DNA from: an uncultured Oscillospiraceae bacterium
Lineage (GTDB): Bacteria; Bacillota; Clostridia; Oscillospirales; Ruminococcaceae
Assembly: GCA_905197685.1 (NCBI GenBank)
Contig: CAJJZS010000003.1
Span: forward strand, 1-64,000
Direction: 5' to 3'
Length of the DNA stretch: 64,000 nt
Shown here: piece after piece, positions 8,108 through 16,998 of the stretch
Layout of the letters: the number at the start of each line of letters is the position of its first letter
Numbering within the stretch: the stretch's first letter is position 1
Translations under genes and position numbers: made by a program
Notes under the pieces: generated by a model
The model's database searches: none
Seen by the model: only the letters and a program-made list of their open reading frames with translations
What the model was told of the DNA's origin: nothing

Positions 8108-8157
8108 AAAAGACAGCAAAATTTTTTAAATAAATTGTTATCAGGGAGGAATTTCAA

Positions 8158-8580
8158 ATGATTAAACTTATCGTAGGCGCAAAAGGTTCCGGCAAAACAA
8201 AAACTCTCATCGAAATGGCAAACAAAGCAGCACAGGAATCCAAAGGTAATGTTGTCTGCGTAGAAAAAGGCGACAAACTGGCAAGAGAACTGCCGACCAA
8301 CGTTCGTTTGGTTAACAGCGAAGAATACCAGATTCAGGGCTTTGCATCTCTGTATGGCTTCCTGGCAGGTTTCCTGGCAGGAAACTATGATATTACTCAC
8401 CTGTTTATCGACGGTACTTTCAAAATCGGTAAAATCGGCGATGTAGAAAAAGATTACGAAGGTTTTGCATACATGGTACAGTGCCTTGCAAAACTCAATA
8501 CCGAGGCAGAGATTATCTTTACTGTATCCTGCGATGCAGCAGACCTGCCGATTACCATGAAAGATTTTATTGTAAAATAA
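8158..8580 (+). CDS. Small P-loop NTP-binding protein of unknown function
   Basis: This 140-residue protein opens with a Walker A motif GAKGSGKT at residues 7-14 and has a Walker B-like strand LFIDGT near residue 80. No helicase, kinase or AAA features were recognised, and it is much smaller than most P-loop ATPases. Similar short proteins in Clostridia are sometimes labelled PilT-like without evidence. GGGAGGA precedes the ATG. Its place directly after pgi suggests co-expression but not a shared pathway. Confidence 0.75.
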   Translation: MIKLIVGAKGSGKTKTLIEMANKAAQESKGNVVCVEKGDKLARELPTNVRLVNSEEYQIQGFASLYGFLAGFLAGNYDITHLFIDGTFKIGKIGDVEKDYEGFAYMVQCLAKLNTEAEIIFTVSCDAADLPITMKDFIVK

Positions 8581-8586
8581 GATGAG

Positions 8587-8617
8587 AAAAAGCGGGGAAT
8601 CTTCCCCGCTTTTTTTG
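8587..8617 (+). terminator. Terminator of the pgi operon
   Basis: AAAAAGCGGGGAA pairs with TTCCCCGCTTTTT around a two-base loop, followed by further T residues. Confidence 0.9.
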
Positions 8618-8669
8618 CGCTTTTTTGCCGTTGTTTTAAAAATAGATGCAGAAAGAAAGGGCGAAAAAC

Positions 8670-8698
8670 TTGACGGACTTTTTTATCCGTGTTACTAT
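8670..8698 (+). promoter_or_regulatory. Promoter of ddh
   Basis: TTGACG (8670-8675), a 17-base spacer and TACTAT (8693-8698), 57 bases ahead of the start codon. Confidence 0.65.
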
Positions 8699-8754
8699 TT
8701 TAAGGGGAGAATCGAACTCCAATGTGTAATAAAAGATAGAAGGGACTGTTAAGA

Positions 8755-9657
8755 ATGGAAAAAATAAAAGCAGCGATTGTCGGTTACGGAAATATCGGAC
8801 AGTACGCTTTGGAAGCAATCAATGCGGCACAGGATTTTGAGTTGGTAGGCGTTGTCCGCCGTCAGGCAGGGGAGCAGCAGCCAAAAGAGCTGGAAGGCAT
8901 TTGCGTTGTGGACGATGCAGACAAGCTGCCGGTAAAGCCGCAGGTTGTTTTGCTGTGTCTGCCTACCCGATCGGTGGAGGAAGCTGCAAAGAAGTACCTG
9001 GCGCAGGGAATCAATACAGTAGACAGCTTTGATATCCACACCAAAATTTGGGAACTTCACTGTTCGTTGGATGCGGCTGCAAAACAGTCCGGAGCAGTTT
9101 CGGTTATTTCGGCAGGCTGGGACCCGGGTTCTGACTCGGTAGTAAGAACCTTGCTGGAAGCGTGTGCGCCGAAAGGAATCACCGATACCAATTTCGGTCC
9201 GGGTATGAGCATGGGACATTCGGTAGCGGCAAAGGGTAAGGACGGTGTGAAAGCGGCTTTATCAATGACAATTCCGCTCGGAACCGGAATCCACAGAAGA
9301 AATGTTTATATTGAACTGGAAGACGGTTATGATTTTGAGCAGGTAAAGCGTTCCATTTTGGAAGACGATTACTTTAAGCATGACGAAACTCATGTGATTG
9401 CAGTACCGTCGGTAGAAGCGCTGATGGATAAAGGACACGGCGTGAACCTGGTTCGCAAAGGTGTTTCCGGTACAACGCACAATCAGCTGTTTGAGTTTAA
9501 CATGAAAATCAACAATCCGGCTCTAACCTCTCAGATTATGGTTGCCTGCGCAAGAGCGACTGTGAAGCAGAATCCGGGATGTTATGTTATGCCGCAGCTG
9601 CCGATGATGGATTTGCTGCCGGGCAGCACAGAAGATAAAATCAAACGCCTGGTATAA
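8755..9657 (+). CDS. ddh: meso-Diaminopimelate D-dehydrogenase
   Basis: This 300-residue NADPH-dependent enzyme makes meso-diaminopimelate from tetrahydrodipicolinate in one step, feeding lysine and peptidoglycan synthesis. The nucleotide fold begins with AAIVGYGNIGQYALEAI. Family-specific stretches are VDSFDIHTKIW, SVISAGWDPGSDSVVR, NFGPGMSMGHS and GVSGTTHNQLFEFNMK. The protein is slightly shorter than the best-known Ddh enzymes (about 320 residues). The Nudix gene follows after about 36 bases with its own ribosome site. Confidence 0.94.
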   Translation: MEKIKAAIVGYGNIGQYALEAINAAQDFELVGVVRRQAGEQQPKELEGICVVDDADKLPVKPQVVLLCLPTRSVEEAAKKYLAQGINTVDSFDIHTKIWELHCSLDAAAKQSGAVSVISAGWDPGSDSVVRTLLEACAPKGITDTNFGPGMSMGHSVAAKGKDGVKAALSMTIPLGTGIHRRNVYIELEDGYDFEQVKRSILEDDYFKHDETHVIAVPSVEALMDKGHGVNLVRKGVSGTTHNQLFEFNMKINNPALTSQIMVACARATVKQNPGCYVMPQLPMMDLLPGSTEDKIKRLV

Positions 9658-9693
9658 TAAAAAAGAAAAAATCAGCTGAAAGGAGAAATCAGG

Positions 9694-10215
9694 GTGGCGG
9701 AATACTGGGATATTTATGATGTTGACCGCATAAAAAAACACAGAACGCATCTGAGGGGAACCCCCATAGAGGACGGGGACTACCATTTGGTGGTAAATAT
9801 CTGGATTTATAACAGTGAGGGAAAAGTTTTGCTGACTCAGCGCCATCCCGAAATTCCTTTCGGATTAAAATGGGCGTGTACAGGGGGCTCCGCTTTGGCA
9901 GGGGAGAACACGGTACAGGCTGCGGTTCGGGAAACCAAAGAAGAAACCGGCATTGATATTCTGCCGGAGGAATTGATTTTAGTCGGACAGGAGCGACGCC
10001 TGCACAGCTTTTTGGATACCTTTGCCGTTTATAAGGATGTAACCCCCGGGCAGATTGTCATGCAGCCGGAAGAGGTTGTGGATTTTTGCTGGGTAAACGA
10101 AAGGGAATACCGCAGAATGGAGCGGGAAGAACAGCTGCATCCTGCGCTGAAAAACTTTTTTGAGGTTTACCGCCCGCAGATTCCCAAACATCTTTGGAAG
10201 AAAAAACAAAAATAA
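9694..10215 (+). CDS. Nudix hydrolase
   Basis: The 173-residue protein carries a full Nudix box, GGSALAGENTVQAAVRETKEETGID, matching GX5EX7REUXEEXGU, so it should hydrolyse a nucleoside diphosphate linked to another moiety with Mg2+. The N-terminal part DIYDVDRIKKHRTHLRGT and the upstream HLVVNIWIYNSEGKVLLTQRH resemble the YfcD/isopentenyl diphosphate isomerase-like branch, but the substrate cannot be assigned. It starts with GTG, read from AAGGAG about ten bases upstream. It is probably co-transcribed with ddh. Confidence 0.88.
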   Translation: MAEYWDIYDVDRIKKHRTHLRGTPIEDGDYHLVVNIWIYNSEGKVLLTQRHPEIPFGLKWACTGGSALAGENTVQAAVRETKEETGIDILPEELILVGQERRLHSFLDTFAVYKDVTPGQIVMQPEEVVDFCWVNEREYRRMEREEQLHPALKNFFEVYRPQIPKHLWKKKQK

Positions 10216-10310
10216 AAAGGAGCAGGGAATTTGAAACGATTTGCCTATGAAACAGTCAATCGGCGCTGAATCACAGGCAAGGTGCGTTTTTTATTCCCCG
10301 CTCCTTTTTT
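10214..10310 (+). terminator. Large branched terminator-like element
   Basis: The outer stem pairs GGAGC (10219-10223), GGG (10225-10227) and AAT with ATT, CCC and GCTCC (10293-10304), flanked by AAAAA and TTTTTT. Inside, TTGCCT (10241-10246) pairs with AGGCAA (10275-10280). The roughly 60-base inner part is far longer than a normal terminator loop. It lies between convergent genes. Confidence 0.6.
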
Positions 10311-10334
10311 ATCCCGAAAATCGGGAAGGATTTG

Positions 10335-10574
10335 TTATTTTACGATAAACGGTTTGATATCGTTTAAAAAATCGGTGAGTTCCGGACACTCTTCGGAATG
10401 AACCTCCATGACAATCTCTTTGGAAAGGTCAAGGCTGAAGATGCCCATAATGGATTTTGCGTCAACGGCATATCTGCCGGAAAGCAAATCCACATCAAAG
10501 CTGTATTTGGTAACAGCATTGACGAAAGATTTGACATCATTGATGGTTCTGAGCATAATTTTTTCCCGTTTCAT
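10335..10574 (-). CDS. HPr-like protein lacking the phosphorylated histidine
   Basis: The 79-residue protein aligns with the PTS phosphocarrier HPr over FVNAVTKYSFDVDL and especially VDAKSIMGIFSLDL, so S41 corresponds to regulatory Ser46. The active-site region GLHARPA is not conserved. By alignment to Bacillus subtilis HPr, His15 is replaced by T10 and Arg17 by N12. It therefore cannot carry phosphate from EI in the usual way. A regulatory role through the Ser46 face is possible but not shown. The ATG is placed after AAGGAGC on the minus strand with about nine bases spacing. It is a single gene convergent with the Nudix gene. Confidence 0.75.
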   Translation of the reverse strand: MKREKIMLRTINDVKSFVNAVTKYSFDVDLLSGRYAVDAKSIMGIFSLDLSKEIVMEVHSEECPELTDFLNDIKPFIVK

Positions 10575-10792
10575 ATAAAATCGCTCCTTTGCGCTGTAAA
10601 ATATTACCGAATTTCGGACAAAGATTTTGTCGAAAGGCAGTTGTATTTATTGTATAAATTCATTATAATTTATTTATACTCACTTTTCAATACTTTTTCA
10701 TAAGGAAAGATTTTTTATTAACAATATTTTGCAACAGGAAGTAGTTCCTGACTGTTTTAACCAAACCGGATTTTCCGGAGAAAAGAGGAATT

Positions 10793-12109
10793 ATGAGGGC
10801 AGCATTTTACACCTTGGGCTGCAAGGTAAATCAGTATGAAACCCAGATTATGATTCAGCAATTTTCGGCGTACGGATACGATATTGTGGACAGTACAGAT
10901 GCAGCGGATGTATATGTTATCAATTCGTGTACGGTTACGGCGTCCGGAGATAAGAAAACCAGACAGATTATTCATCGTATGAAGAGAAACAATCCGGGGG
11001 CAGTGATTGCCCTGACCGGATGTTTTCCGCAGGCATTTCCCGAAGAAGCGCAGAAGATGGAGGATGTGGATATTTTAGTGGGTGCGGGAGAAAAGAAAAA
11101 GGTGTTGGAATATGTAAACCAATATCTGAAGGACCGCAAAAGGATTATTCATATTACGCCGCACACCAAAGAGGAACGCTTTGAGGAGATGAGGGCGGAT
11201 CAATTTTTGGAAAGAACCCGCGCTTTTGTTAAAATCCAGGACGGCTGCGAGCATTACTGTTCCTACTGCATTATCCCTTATGCAAGAGGATTTAACCGTT
11301 CCAAACCGTTGGAGGATTTAAAAACGGAGTTGTATGACCTGAGCGCAAAGGGATACAAAGAGGTTGTTTTGGTGGGAATTGACCTTTCCAGTTACGGAAA
11401 GGATATCGGCTGCCATTTGGTGGACGCAGTTACCCTTGCCTGTACAACCGAAGGGATCGAGCGGGTGCGTTTGGGTTCGCTGGAACCGTTGATGCTGACA
11501 GACAAAAATTTGGAAATCCTGGCGGGACTGCCCGGTTTTTGTCCTCAGTTTCACCTTTCTTTGCAAAGCGGCTGCGATGCAACTTTAAAGAGGATGAATC
11601 GTCATTATGACACTGCATTTTATCGGGAGTTGGTGGCAAGGATTCGTGCCAAATTTGACAATCCGACCATTACCACCGATTTGATGGTCGGATTTCCGGG
11701 AGAAACAGAGGAAGAATTTGAGCAGTCGCTGGCGTTTGCGAAAGAAATCGGGTTTGCAAAAGTTCATGTTTTTGCCTACTCTGTTCGTCCGGGAACCCGA
11801 GCAGCAAAGATGCCGGATCAGCTGACAAACCGTCAGAAAGAGGAGCGCAGCCATCGTATGGCAGCAGTTACCGAACAAAGCAGGAAAGAGTTTTTGCGCT
11901 CTCAAGTCGGCATGACAGAAAGTGTACTGTTTGAAACAGAGCGGATAGACGGGATGCAGCACGGATATACGCCGAATTATACGCCGGTGTGTGTTCGCAG
12001 TCAGCGGGAGCTGTGTGGGGAAATTCATCAGGTAAAAATTATCGAAGCTGCCGATGACTACTGCATTGGTGAACCGGAAAATGACGAAAAAACGGCTTCT
12101 GCGAGCTGA
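10793..12109 (+). CDS. mtaB: tRNA t6A37 methylthiotransferase MtaB
   Basis: This 438-residue radical SAM enzyme adds a methylthio group to t6A at position 37 of ANN-decoding tRNAs. Three cysteines for the auxiliary cluster are in the N-terminal MTTase domain (C10 in TLGCKVNQ, C46 in NSCTVT, C77 in LTGCF). The SAM cluster motif is C152-EHY-C156-SY-C159. A TRAM-like end is present around residues 375-430. The MtaB rather than MiaB subclass is chosen from TLGCKVNQYE and IQDGCEHYCSYCIIPYARG. AGAGGA precedes the ATG. Confidence 0.93.
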   Translation: MRAAFYTLGCKVNQYETQIMIQQFSAYGYDIVDSTDAADVYVINSCTVTASGDKKTRQIIHRMKRNNPGAVIALTGCFPQAFPEEAQKMEDVDILVGAGEKKKVLEYVNQYLKDRKRIIHITPHTKEERFEEMRADQFLERTRAFVKIQDGCEHYCSYCIIPYARGFNRSKPLEDLKTELYDLSAKGYKEVVLVGIDLSSYGKDIGCHLVDAVTLACTTEGIERVRLGSLEPLMLTDKNLEILAGLPGFCPQFHLSLQSGCDATLKRMNRHYDTAFYRELVARIRAKFDNPTITTDLMVGFPGETEEEFEQSLAFAKEIGFAKVHVFAYSVRPGTRAAKMPDQLTNRQKEERSHRMAAVTEQSRKEFLRSQVGMTESVLFETERIDGMQHGYTPNYTPVCVRSQRELCGEIHQVKIIEAADDYCIGEPENDEKTASAS

Positions 12110-12179
12110 CCTGACAAAAGTTGAGTCAAAAATGACCGTTCTTTCGGATAATGTCTATATATCAACCTTGATTAAATTA

Positions 12180-12188
12180 TGGTATAAT
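12180..12188 (+). promoter_or_regulatory. Extended -10 promoter of purL
   Basis: TGGTATAAT combines a perfect TATAAT (12183-12188) with the TGn extension. No good -35 is present at the correct distance. This leaves a leader of about 70 bases. No purine riboswitch was recognised. Confidence 0.6.
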
Positions 12189-12265
12189 GAAGTAAACAAT
12201 CTTTCTGTCCCAGGAAGATGGAGCTAAATAGAGATAAGAAGAAAAGTTTTTTAGGAGTGTGAAGT

Positions 12266-15200
12266 ATGTCAGTTTACAGAGTATATGTTGAAAAGAAAAC
12301 TCCTTTCGCAGTAGAAGCGCAGGGAATCCTTTCGGATATTCATAATTCTTTGGGTATCCATTCCGCATCCTCCGTTCGTATTCTGAATCGCTACGATGTA
12401 GAAGATATTTCAAAAGAGGATTTTGAGCTGGCAAAGAATACCATTTTTTCCGAGCCACAGGTAGACAATGTGTATGATACTCTACCTTGCTTTAATCAGG
12501 GCGAAAAGGTGTTTGCCGTTCAGTTTTTGCCGGGACAGTTTGACCAGCGTGCAGATTCTGCGGCGCAGTGTATTCAGCTGGCAGCGCAGAACGAGCGTCC
12601 TACCGTTGCTTCCGCAAAGGTGTATGTTATCGGCGGCGTTTCGGAAGAGGAACTGGTAAGAATCAAGGCAAACCTGATCAATCCCGTTGAGTCGATGGAA
12701 GCTTCTTTGGAAGAAGTTCAGACACTGCACACTCCGTTTGAAGAACCGGCAGATGTAGCGGTTTTGCAGGGCTTCTGCGATCTGGACGAGCAGGGACTGC
12801 GCGACTTTATCAAAACATACGGTCTGGCGATGGATTTGGGAGATATTTCCTTCTGTCAGAAATATTTTAAAGAAACCGAACAGCGCGACCCAACCATCAC
12901 CGAAATCCGCATGATCGACACCTACTGGTCCGACCATTGCCGCCACACTACATTCTCTACTCAGATTGAAAATGTCAGCATCGAAAGCGATTACATCAAA
13001 GATGCTTACAACGAATATCTTCAGCTCAGAGAAACAGTTCATGCAGGCAAAAATAAACCGATGACCCTGATGGATTTGGCTACCATCGGTGCAAAAGCAC
13101 TCAAGAAAAAAGGTCTGCTTCAGTCTTTGGACGAATCCGAAGAAATCAATGCCTGCTCGGTTAAGATTAAAGTGGATGTTGACGGAGAAGAGCAGGATTG
13201 GCTGCTTCAGTTTAAAAACGAAACCCACAACCACCCGACAGAAATTGAGCCGTTTGGCGGCGCAGCAACCTGTTTGGGCGGAGCAATCCGTGACCCACTG
13301 TCCGGACGCGCTTATGTTTATCAGGCAATGCGTGTAACCGGCGCAGCAGACCCGCTGACTCCGTTTGAAGATACCATCAAGGGCAAGCTCTCGCAGAAAA
13401 AGATTGTCACCACAGCGGCAGCGGGATACAGCTCCTACGGCAACCAGATCGGTTTGGCTACCGGTCAGGTCAATGAAATTTATCATCCGGGTTATGTTGC
13501 AAAACGCATGGAAGTGGGCGCAGTAGTGGGCGCAGTTCCGGCAGAGAATGTAATCCGTGAAGAACCAGCAGCCGGAGATGTTGTTATTCTTCTGGGCGGC
13601 AAAACAGGACGCGACGGCTGCGGCGGCGCAACCGGTTCCTCGAAATCCCACAATGTAGAATCTCTCTCCAGCTGCGGTGCAGAGGTTCAGAAGGGAAATC
13701 CTCCGGAGGAAAGAAAGATTCAGCGTCTGTTCCGCAACGGAGAAGTAACCCGTATGATTAAGCGCTGCAACGACTTCGGCGCAGGCGGCGTTTCGGTTGC
13801 AATCGGCGAACTTGCAGACGGATTGAAGATTAACCTGGATATGGTTCCGAAAAAATATGACGGTCTGGACGGAACCGAGCTTGCAATCAGCGAATCTCAA
13901 GAGAGAATGGCAGTTGTTGTTGCAAAAGAAAATGTAGAGAAATTTATGGACGCAGCAGACAAAGAGAATCTGCGCGCAACCGTAGTGGCTCAGGTAACAG
14001 AGGATCCGCGTCTGGTTATGTTCTGGAGAGAAAAGAAGATTGTAGATCTGTCCCGAGCTTTCCTGAACTCCAACGGTGCGGCAAAATATACCGATGTTAT
14101 CGTAAAAGCCGCAGAGAAGAAAGAATGCGGTCATTGCTGCTGCAAGAACGGTGTTTCGGTTGCAGAACGCTTTGAGAAGGTAATGTCCGATCTGAATGTA
14201 TGTTCTCAGAAAGGACTTTCCGACCGTTTTGACTCCACCATCGGGGCAAATACCGTTGTTATGCCATATGGCGGTGAAAGACAGCTCACTCCGTCTCAGG
14301 CGATGGTTGCAAAAATTCCAATGCGCTACGGAGAAACCAATACCTGCTCCATTATGGCTTGGGGCTTTAACCCGTATATTTCCGAAGAGTGTCCGTTCCG
14401 CGGAGCGATGCTTGCAGTGGTAGAGTCGATTGCAAAGGTGATTGCAGTAGGCGGCAGCAGAGAAAAATGCTGGCTGAGCTTCCAGGAATACTTTGAGAAA
14501 ATCGGAAATGACCCGGAAAAATGGGGCAAACCGTTCCAAGCTCTGCTTGGCGCGTTGAAAGCTCAGTTAGAGCTTGGCTGCGCTGCAATCGGCGGAAAAG
14601 ACTCGATGTCCGGTTCGTTTGAAGATTTGCACGTTCCTCCGACACTGATTTCCTTTGCAGTATCCGCAGCAAAGGTTCAGAATATTGTCAGCAACGAGTT
14701 TAAACAGCCAAACAGCAAAGTATACCTACTTACTCCGGACTACGACGAAAACGGTCTGCCTGTTTTTGAAAGCGTTCGCAAGGTATTTGACCACATGGAA
14801 AGCCTGATTGCTTCCGGTAAGGTAAGAGCAGCTGCAACTCTTGGATTTAAAGGTCTGGGAGAAGCAATCTGCAAGATGGGATTCGGCAATGCAATCGGCT
14901 TTGCGGCAGAAAAGAAATTGCATCACATCTTTAAACCGGCTTATGGCAGCTTTGTATTTGAAGCTTGTGAGGAACTGGATACCTTTGCGGAATGTATCGG
15001 TCATACTACCGCAGAATATGCAGTCAGTGTAAACGGAGAAACAATCGACCTTGCGCAGATTCAGAAAGCATGGGAAGCAAAATTAGAGCCTGTTTATCCG
15101 ATGATTACAAAGACTCCGAACATCATTGTTCCTACATACGCTTATGAAGCGCAGCAGCACGCTCATTCCGGTGTTACCGTTGCCCAGCCAAGAGTGCTGA

Positions 15201-15985
15201 TTCCAGTATTCCCGGGAACAAACTGTGAATATGATACTGCGCGCGCATTTGAACGCGCAGGCGCAAAGGCAGATATTGTGGTAATCCGCAATAAGACTTC
15301 TGAACAGATTAGAGAATCGGTTCAGTTAATCAAAGAAAAGATTGCCCAGACTCAGATTATCGCAATCCCGGGCGGCTTCTCCGGCGGTGACGAACCGGAA
15401 GGCTCCGCGAAATTTATCGCATCTTTCTTCCGCAATCCACAGATTACCGAAGCGGTTATGGATATGCTGAAAAACAAGGACGGTTTGATGTGCGGTATTT
15501 GTAACGGCTTCCAGGCTCTGGTTAAACTGGGACTGGTTCCGTTCGGAGAGATTATCACCACCGATGATACCTGCCCGACTTTAACCTACAACCTGATTAA
15601 CCGTCATCAGTCCGGTCTGGTTCGTACCAGAATCGCATCGAACAAATCTCCATGGCTGATGCACACCAATGTGGGCGATATTCACACCATCGCAATCTCT
15701 CACGGTGAGGGACGCTTTGTTGCAAGCGAGGAAATGGTTCGCAAGATGGCAGAAAACGGTCAGATTGCAACCCAGTACGTTGATTTGGACGGCAATCCGA
15801 CTCTGGATTACCGCTTCAATCCGAACGGCTCGATTGACGCAATCGAAGGTATTACCTCTCCGGATGGTAGAGTATTCGGTAAGATGGCTCATTCCGAGCG
15901 TTACACCAACGGTCTGTACCTCAATGTGAACGGCGAAAAAGACCAGAAGATGTTTGCCGGCGCTGTTGATTACTTTAGAGATTAA
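12266..15985 (+). CDS. purL: Phosphoribosylformylglycinamidine synthase, single-chain
   Basis: This 1239-residue ATP- and glutamine-dependent enzyme converts FGAR to FGAM in purine synthesis. It is the long form with the glutaminase fused. Central synthetase motifs include SDHCRHTTFST, FKNETHNHPTEIEPFGGAATCLGG and GGKTGRDGCGGATG. The C-terminal class I glutaminase starts near residue 978 (VLIPVFPGTNCEYDTARA), and its nucleophile is C1079 in GICNGFQAL. The long form made by some Clostridia needs no separate PurQ or PurS. The gene is monocistronic, from its own promoter to the terminator at 16004. Confidence 0.97.
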   Translation: MSVYRVYVEKKTPFAVEAQGILSDIHNSLGIHSASSVRILNRYDVEDISKEDFELAKNTIFSEPQVDNVYDTLPCFNQGEKVFAVQFLPGQFDQRADSAAQCIQLAAQNERPTVASAKVYVIGGVSEEELVRIKANLINPVESMEASLEEVQTLHTPFEEPADVAVLQGFCDLDEQGLRDFIKTYGLAMDLGDISFCQKYFKETEQRDPTITEIRMIDTYWSDHCRHTTFSTQIENVSIESDYIKDAYNEYLQLRETVHAGKNKPMTLMDLATIGAKALKKKGLLQSLDESEEINACSVKIKVDVDGEEQDWLLQFKNETHNHPTEIEPFGGAATCLGGAIRDPLSGRAYVYQAMRVTGAADPLTPFEDTIKGKLSQKKIVTTAAAGYSSYGNQIGLATGQVNEIYHPGYVAKRMEVGAVVGAVPAENVIREEPAAGDVVILLGGKTGRDGCGGATGSSKSHNVESLSSCGAEVQKGNPPEERKIQRLFRNGEVTRMIKRCNDFGAGGVSVAIGELADGLKINLDMVPKKYDGLDGTELAISESQERMAVVVAKENVEKFMDAADKENLRATVVAQVTEDPRLVMFWREKKIVDLSRAFLNSNGAAKYTDVIVKAAEKKECGHCCCKNGVSVAERFEKVMSDLNVCSQKGLSDRFDSTIGANTVVMPYGGERQLTPSQAMVAKIPMRYGETNTCSIMAWGFNPYISEECPFRGAMLAVVESIAKVIAVGGSREKCWLSFQEYFEKIGNDPEKWGKPFQALLGALKAQLELGCAAIGGKDSMSGSFEDLHVPPTLISFAVSAAKVQNIVSNEFKQPNSKVYLLTPDYDENGLPVFESVRKVFDHMESLIASGKVRAAATLGFKGLGEAICKMGFGNAIGFAAEKKLHHIFKPAYGSFVFEACEELDTFAECIGHTTAEYAVSVNGETIDLAQIQKAWEAKLEPVYPMITKTPNIIVPTYAYEAQQHAHSGVTVAQPRVLIPVFPGTNCEYDTARAFERAGAKADIVVIRNKTSEQIRESVQLIKEKIAQTQIIAIPGGFSGGDEPEGSAKFIASFFRNPQITEAVMDMLKNKDGLMCGICNGFQALVKLGLVPFGEIITTDDTCPTLTYNLINRHQSGLVRTRIASNKSPWLMHTNVGDIHTIAISHGEGRFVASEEMVRKMAENGQIATQYVDLDGNPTLDYRFNPNGSIDAIEGITSPDGRVFGKMAHSERYTNGLYLNVNGEKDQKMFAGAVDYFRD

Positions 15986-16003
15986 GCAGAATTTGAAACG
16001 GCT

Positions 16004-16041
16004 AAAAAACCTCCCTGCTTTTATATGGCAGGGAGGTTTTT
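16004..16041 (+). terminator. Terminator of purL
   Basis: AAAAAACCTCCCTGC (16004-16018) pairs with GCAGGGAGGTTTTT (16028-16041) around a nine-base loop. Confidence 0.92.
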
Positions 16042-16069
16042 ATCAAACAGTAAAAAGGAAGGATGTTAT

Positions 16070-16900
16070 ATGTCAAAATCATCATTTTCTTATCAGCCGG
16101 CACAGGCGGATAAGACCGATTATCTGTTTTCGGTTTTGTGTGTGGTTTCGGTTTTAAATTTGCTGACCCTGCCGCTGACCGTCCTTGTAGCAATTTTTTG
16201 GATAAAAAAATATCAGCTCTCCTTTTTAGGGGAAGGATTTTCCAAAGCAGTGGACGGGAAAAAGATAGTAAGAATTTTATTTTTACTCCTTTCGGGAGCA
16301 GGATTCGGCGCCTTTGGCTGGGTTTTGGAAGGAAGAATAACACAAGCCTTTCCGGTTCTTGCTGTGCCTGAAACACAGGAAAGCAGTTTACCTCTTGTTT
16401 TGCTGGTCGGTTTTGCCTCTGCGCTGATTACAGAGCTTGCCTTTCGCAGATGCTTATACAGTGAATGGAGCAAATATGGAATTTTTCCGGCAATTGTGGG
16501 AATCGGCGTTATTTCGATGCTGCTCTCCAAGCCTCAGCAGTGGTTCGGTATCCTTGCGCTGAGTTTAGGTGCGGCAGTTATCTATGAAACAACGCATTGT
16601 GTTGTGATGACAACGGTCTTTCATGTTGGATATCTGTGGATGCAAAGCCTGTTATCGGTGTTGGGGCAGACAAACTTGTCCACAGTAATCGGAGCGGTTG
16701 CGTTGGTGGCAGGTGTTGTTTTGCTGATTGTCTTTTTAAAACTTTCACCGGATTGGGAAAAGGTAAAAACCAAAATCAAAATTCAGCAGCAGGACAGACA
16801 AAAGCATCCGTATGTCTTTCGGGCAAGCTATAATTTCTTTGTTGTTGTGCTTGTTTTGTTCCAGACAACGCCGCTGTGGTATTCTAAATTCTTTTCCTGA
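16070..16900 (+). CDS. CPBP-like multi-pass membrane protein with incomplete active site
   Basis: The 276-residue protein has about seven hydrophobic segments and resembles the CPBP (CAAX protease/bacteriocin-processing, Abi) family. The landmark helix reads ALITELAFRRCLY, where the family has EExxxR. Here the first glutamate is T121, while E122 and R126 remain. The second motif, normally with histidine, reads ISMLLSKP without it. The third histidine is kept (H185 in TTVFHVGYLW). It may therefore be an inactive relative or a different membrane protein. The start is chosen at MSKSSFSY because AAGGAAGG lies seven bases upstream. A longer frame would run through the purL terminator. Confidence 0.65.
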   Translation: MSKSSFSYQPAQADKTDYLFSVLCVVSVLNLLTLPLTVLVAIFWIKKYQLSFLGEGFSKAVDGKKIVRILFLLLSGAGFGAFGWVLEGRITQAFPVLAVPETQESSLPLVLLVGFASALITELAFRRCLYSEWSKYGIFPAIVGIGVISMLLSKPQQWFGILALSLGAAVIYETTHCVVMTTVFHVGYLWMQSLLSVLGQTNLSTVIGAVALVAGVVLLIVFLKLSPDWEKVKTKIKIQQQDRQKHPYVFRASYNFFVVVLVLFQTTPLWYSKFFS

Positions 16901-16963
16901 GACAGGGTATGAAAAAAATACCGTAAAACAGGGATTCTTTCAAGAAATGTCCCCATTTTGCTG

Positions 16964-16992
16964 TTGACAAACCGCAAAGAAGATACTATAAT
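16964..16992 (+). promoter_or_regulatory. Promoter of the DUF177-rpmF operon
   Basis: TTGACA (16964-16969), a 17-base spacer and TATAAT (16987-16992): a perfect sigma-A promoter with start near 16999. Confidence 0.9.
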
Positions 16993-16998
16993 AAATTT

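Noticed and set aside
12482..14539. A 685-codon open frame on the minus strand across purL
   Set aside because: It is the mirror of purL, which is complete, conserved and uses the plus strand. The antisense translation is Cys-, Phe- and His-rich with no family resemblance and no ribosome site.
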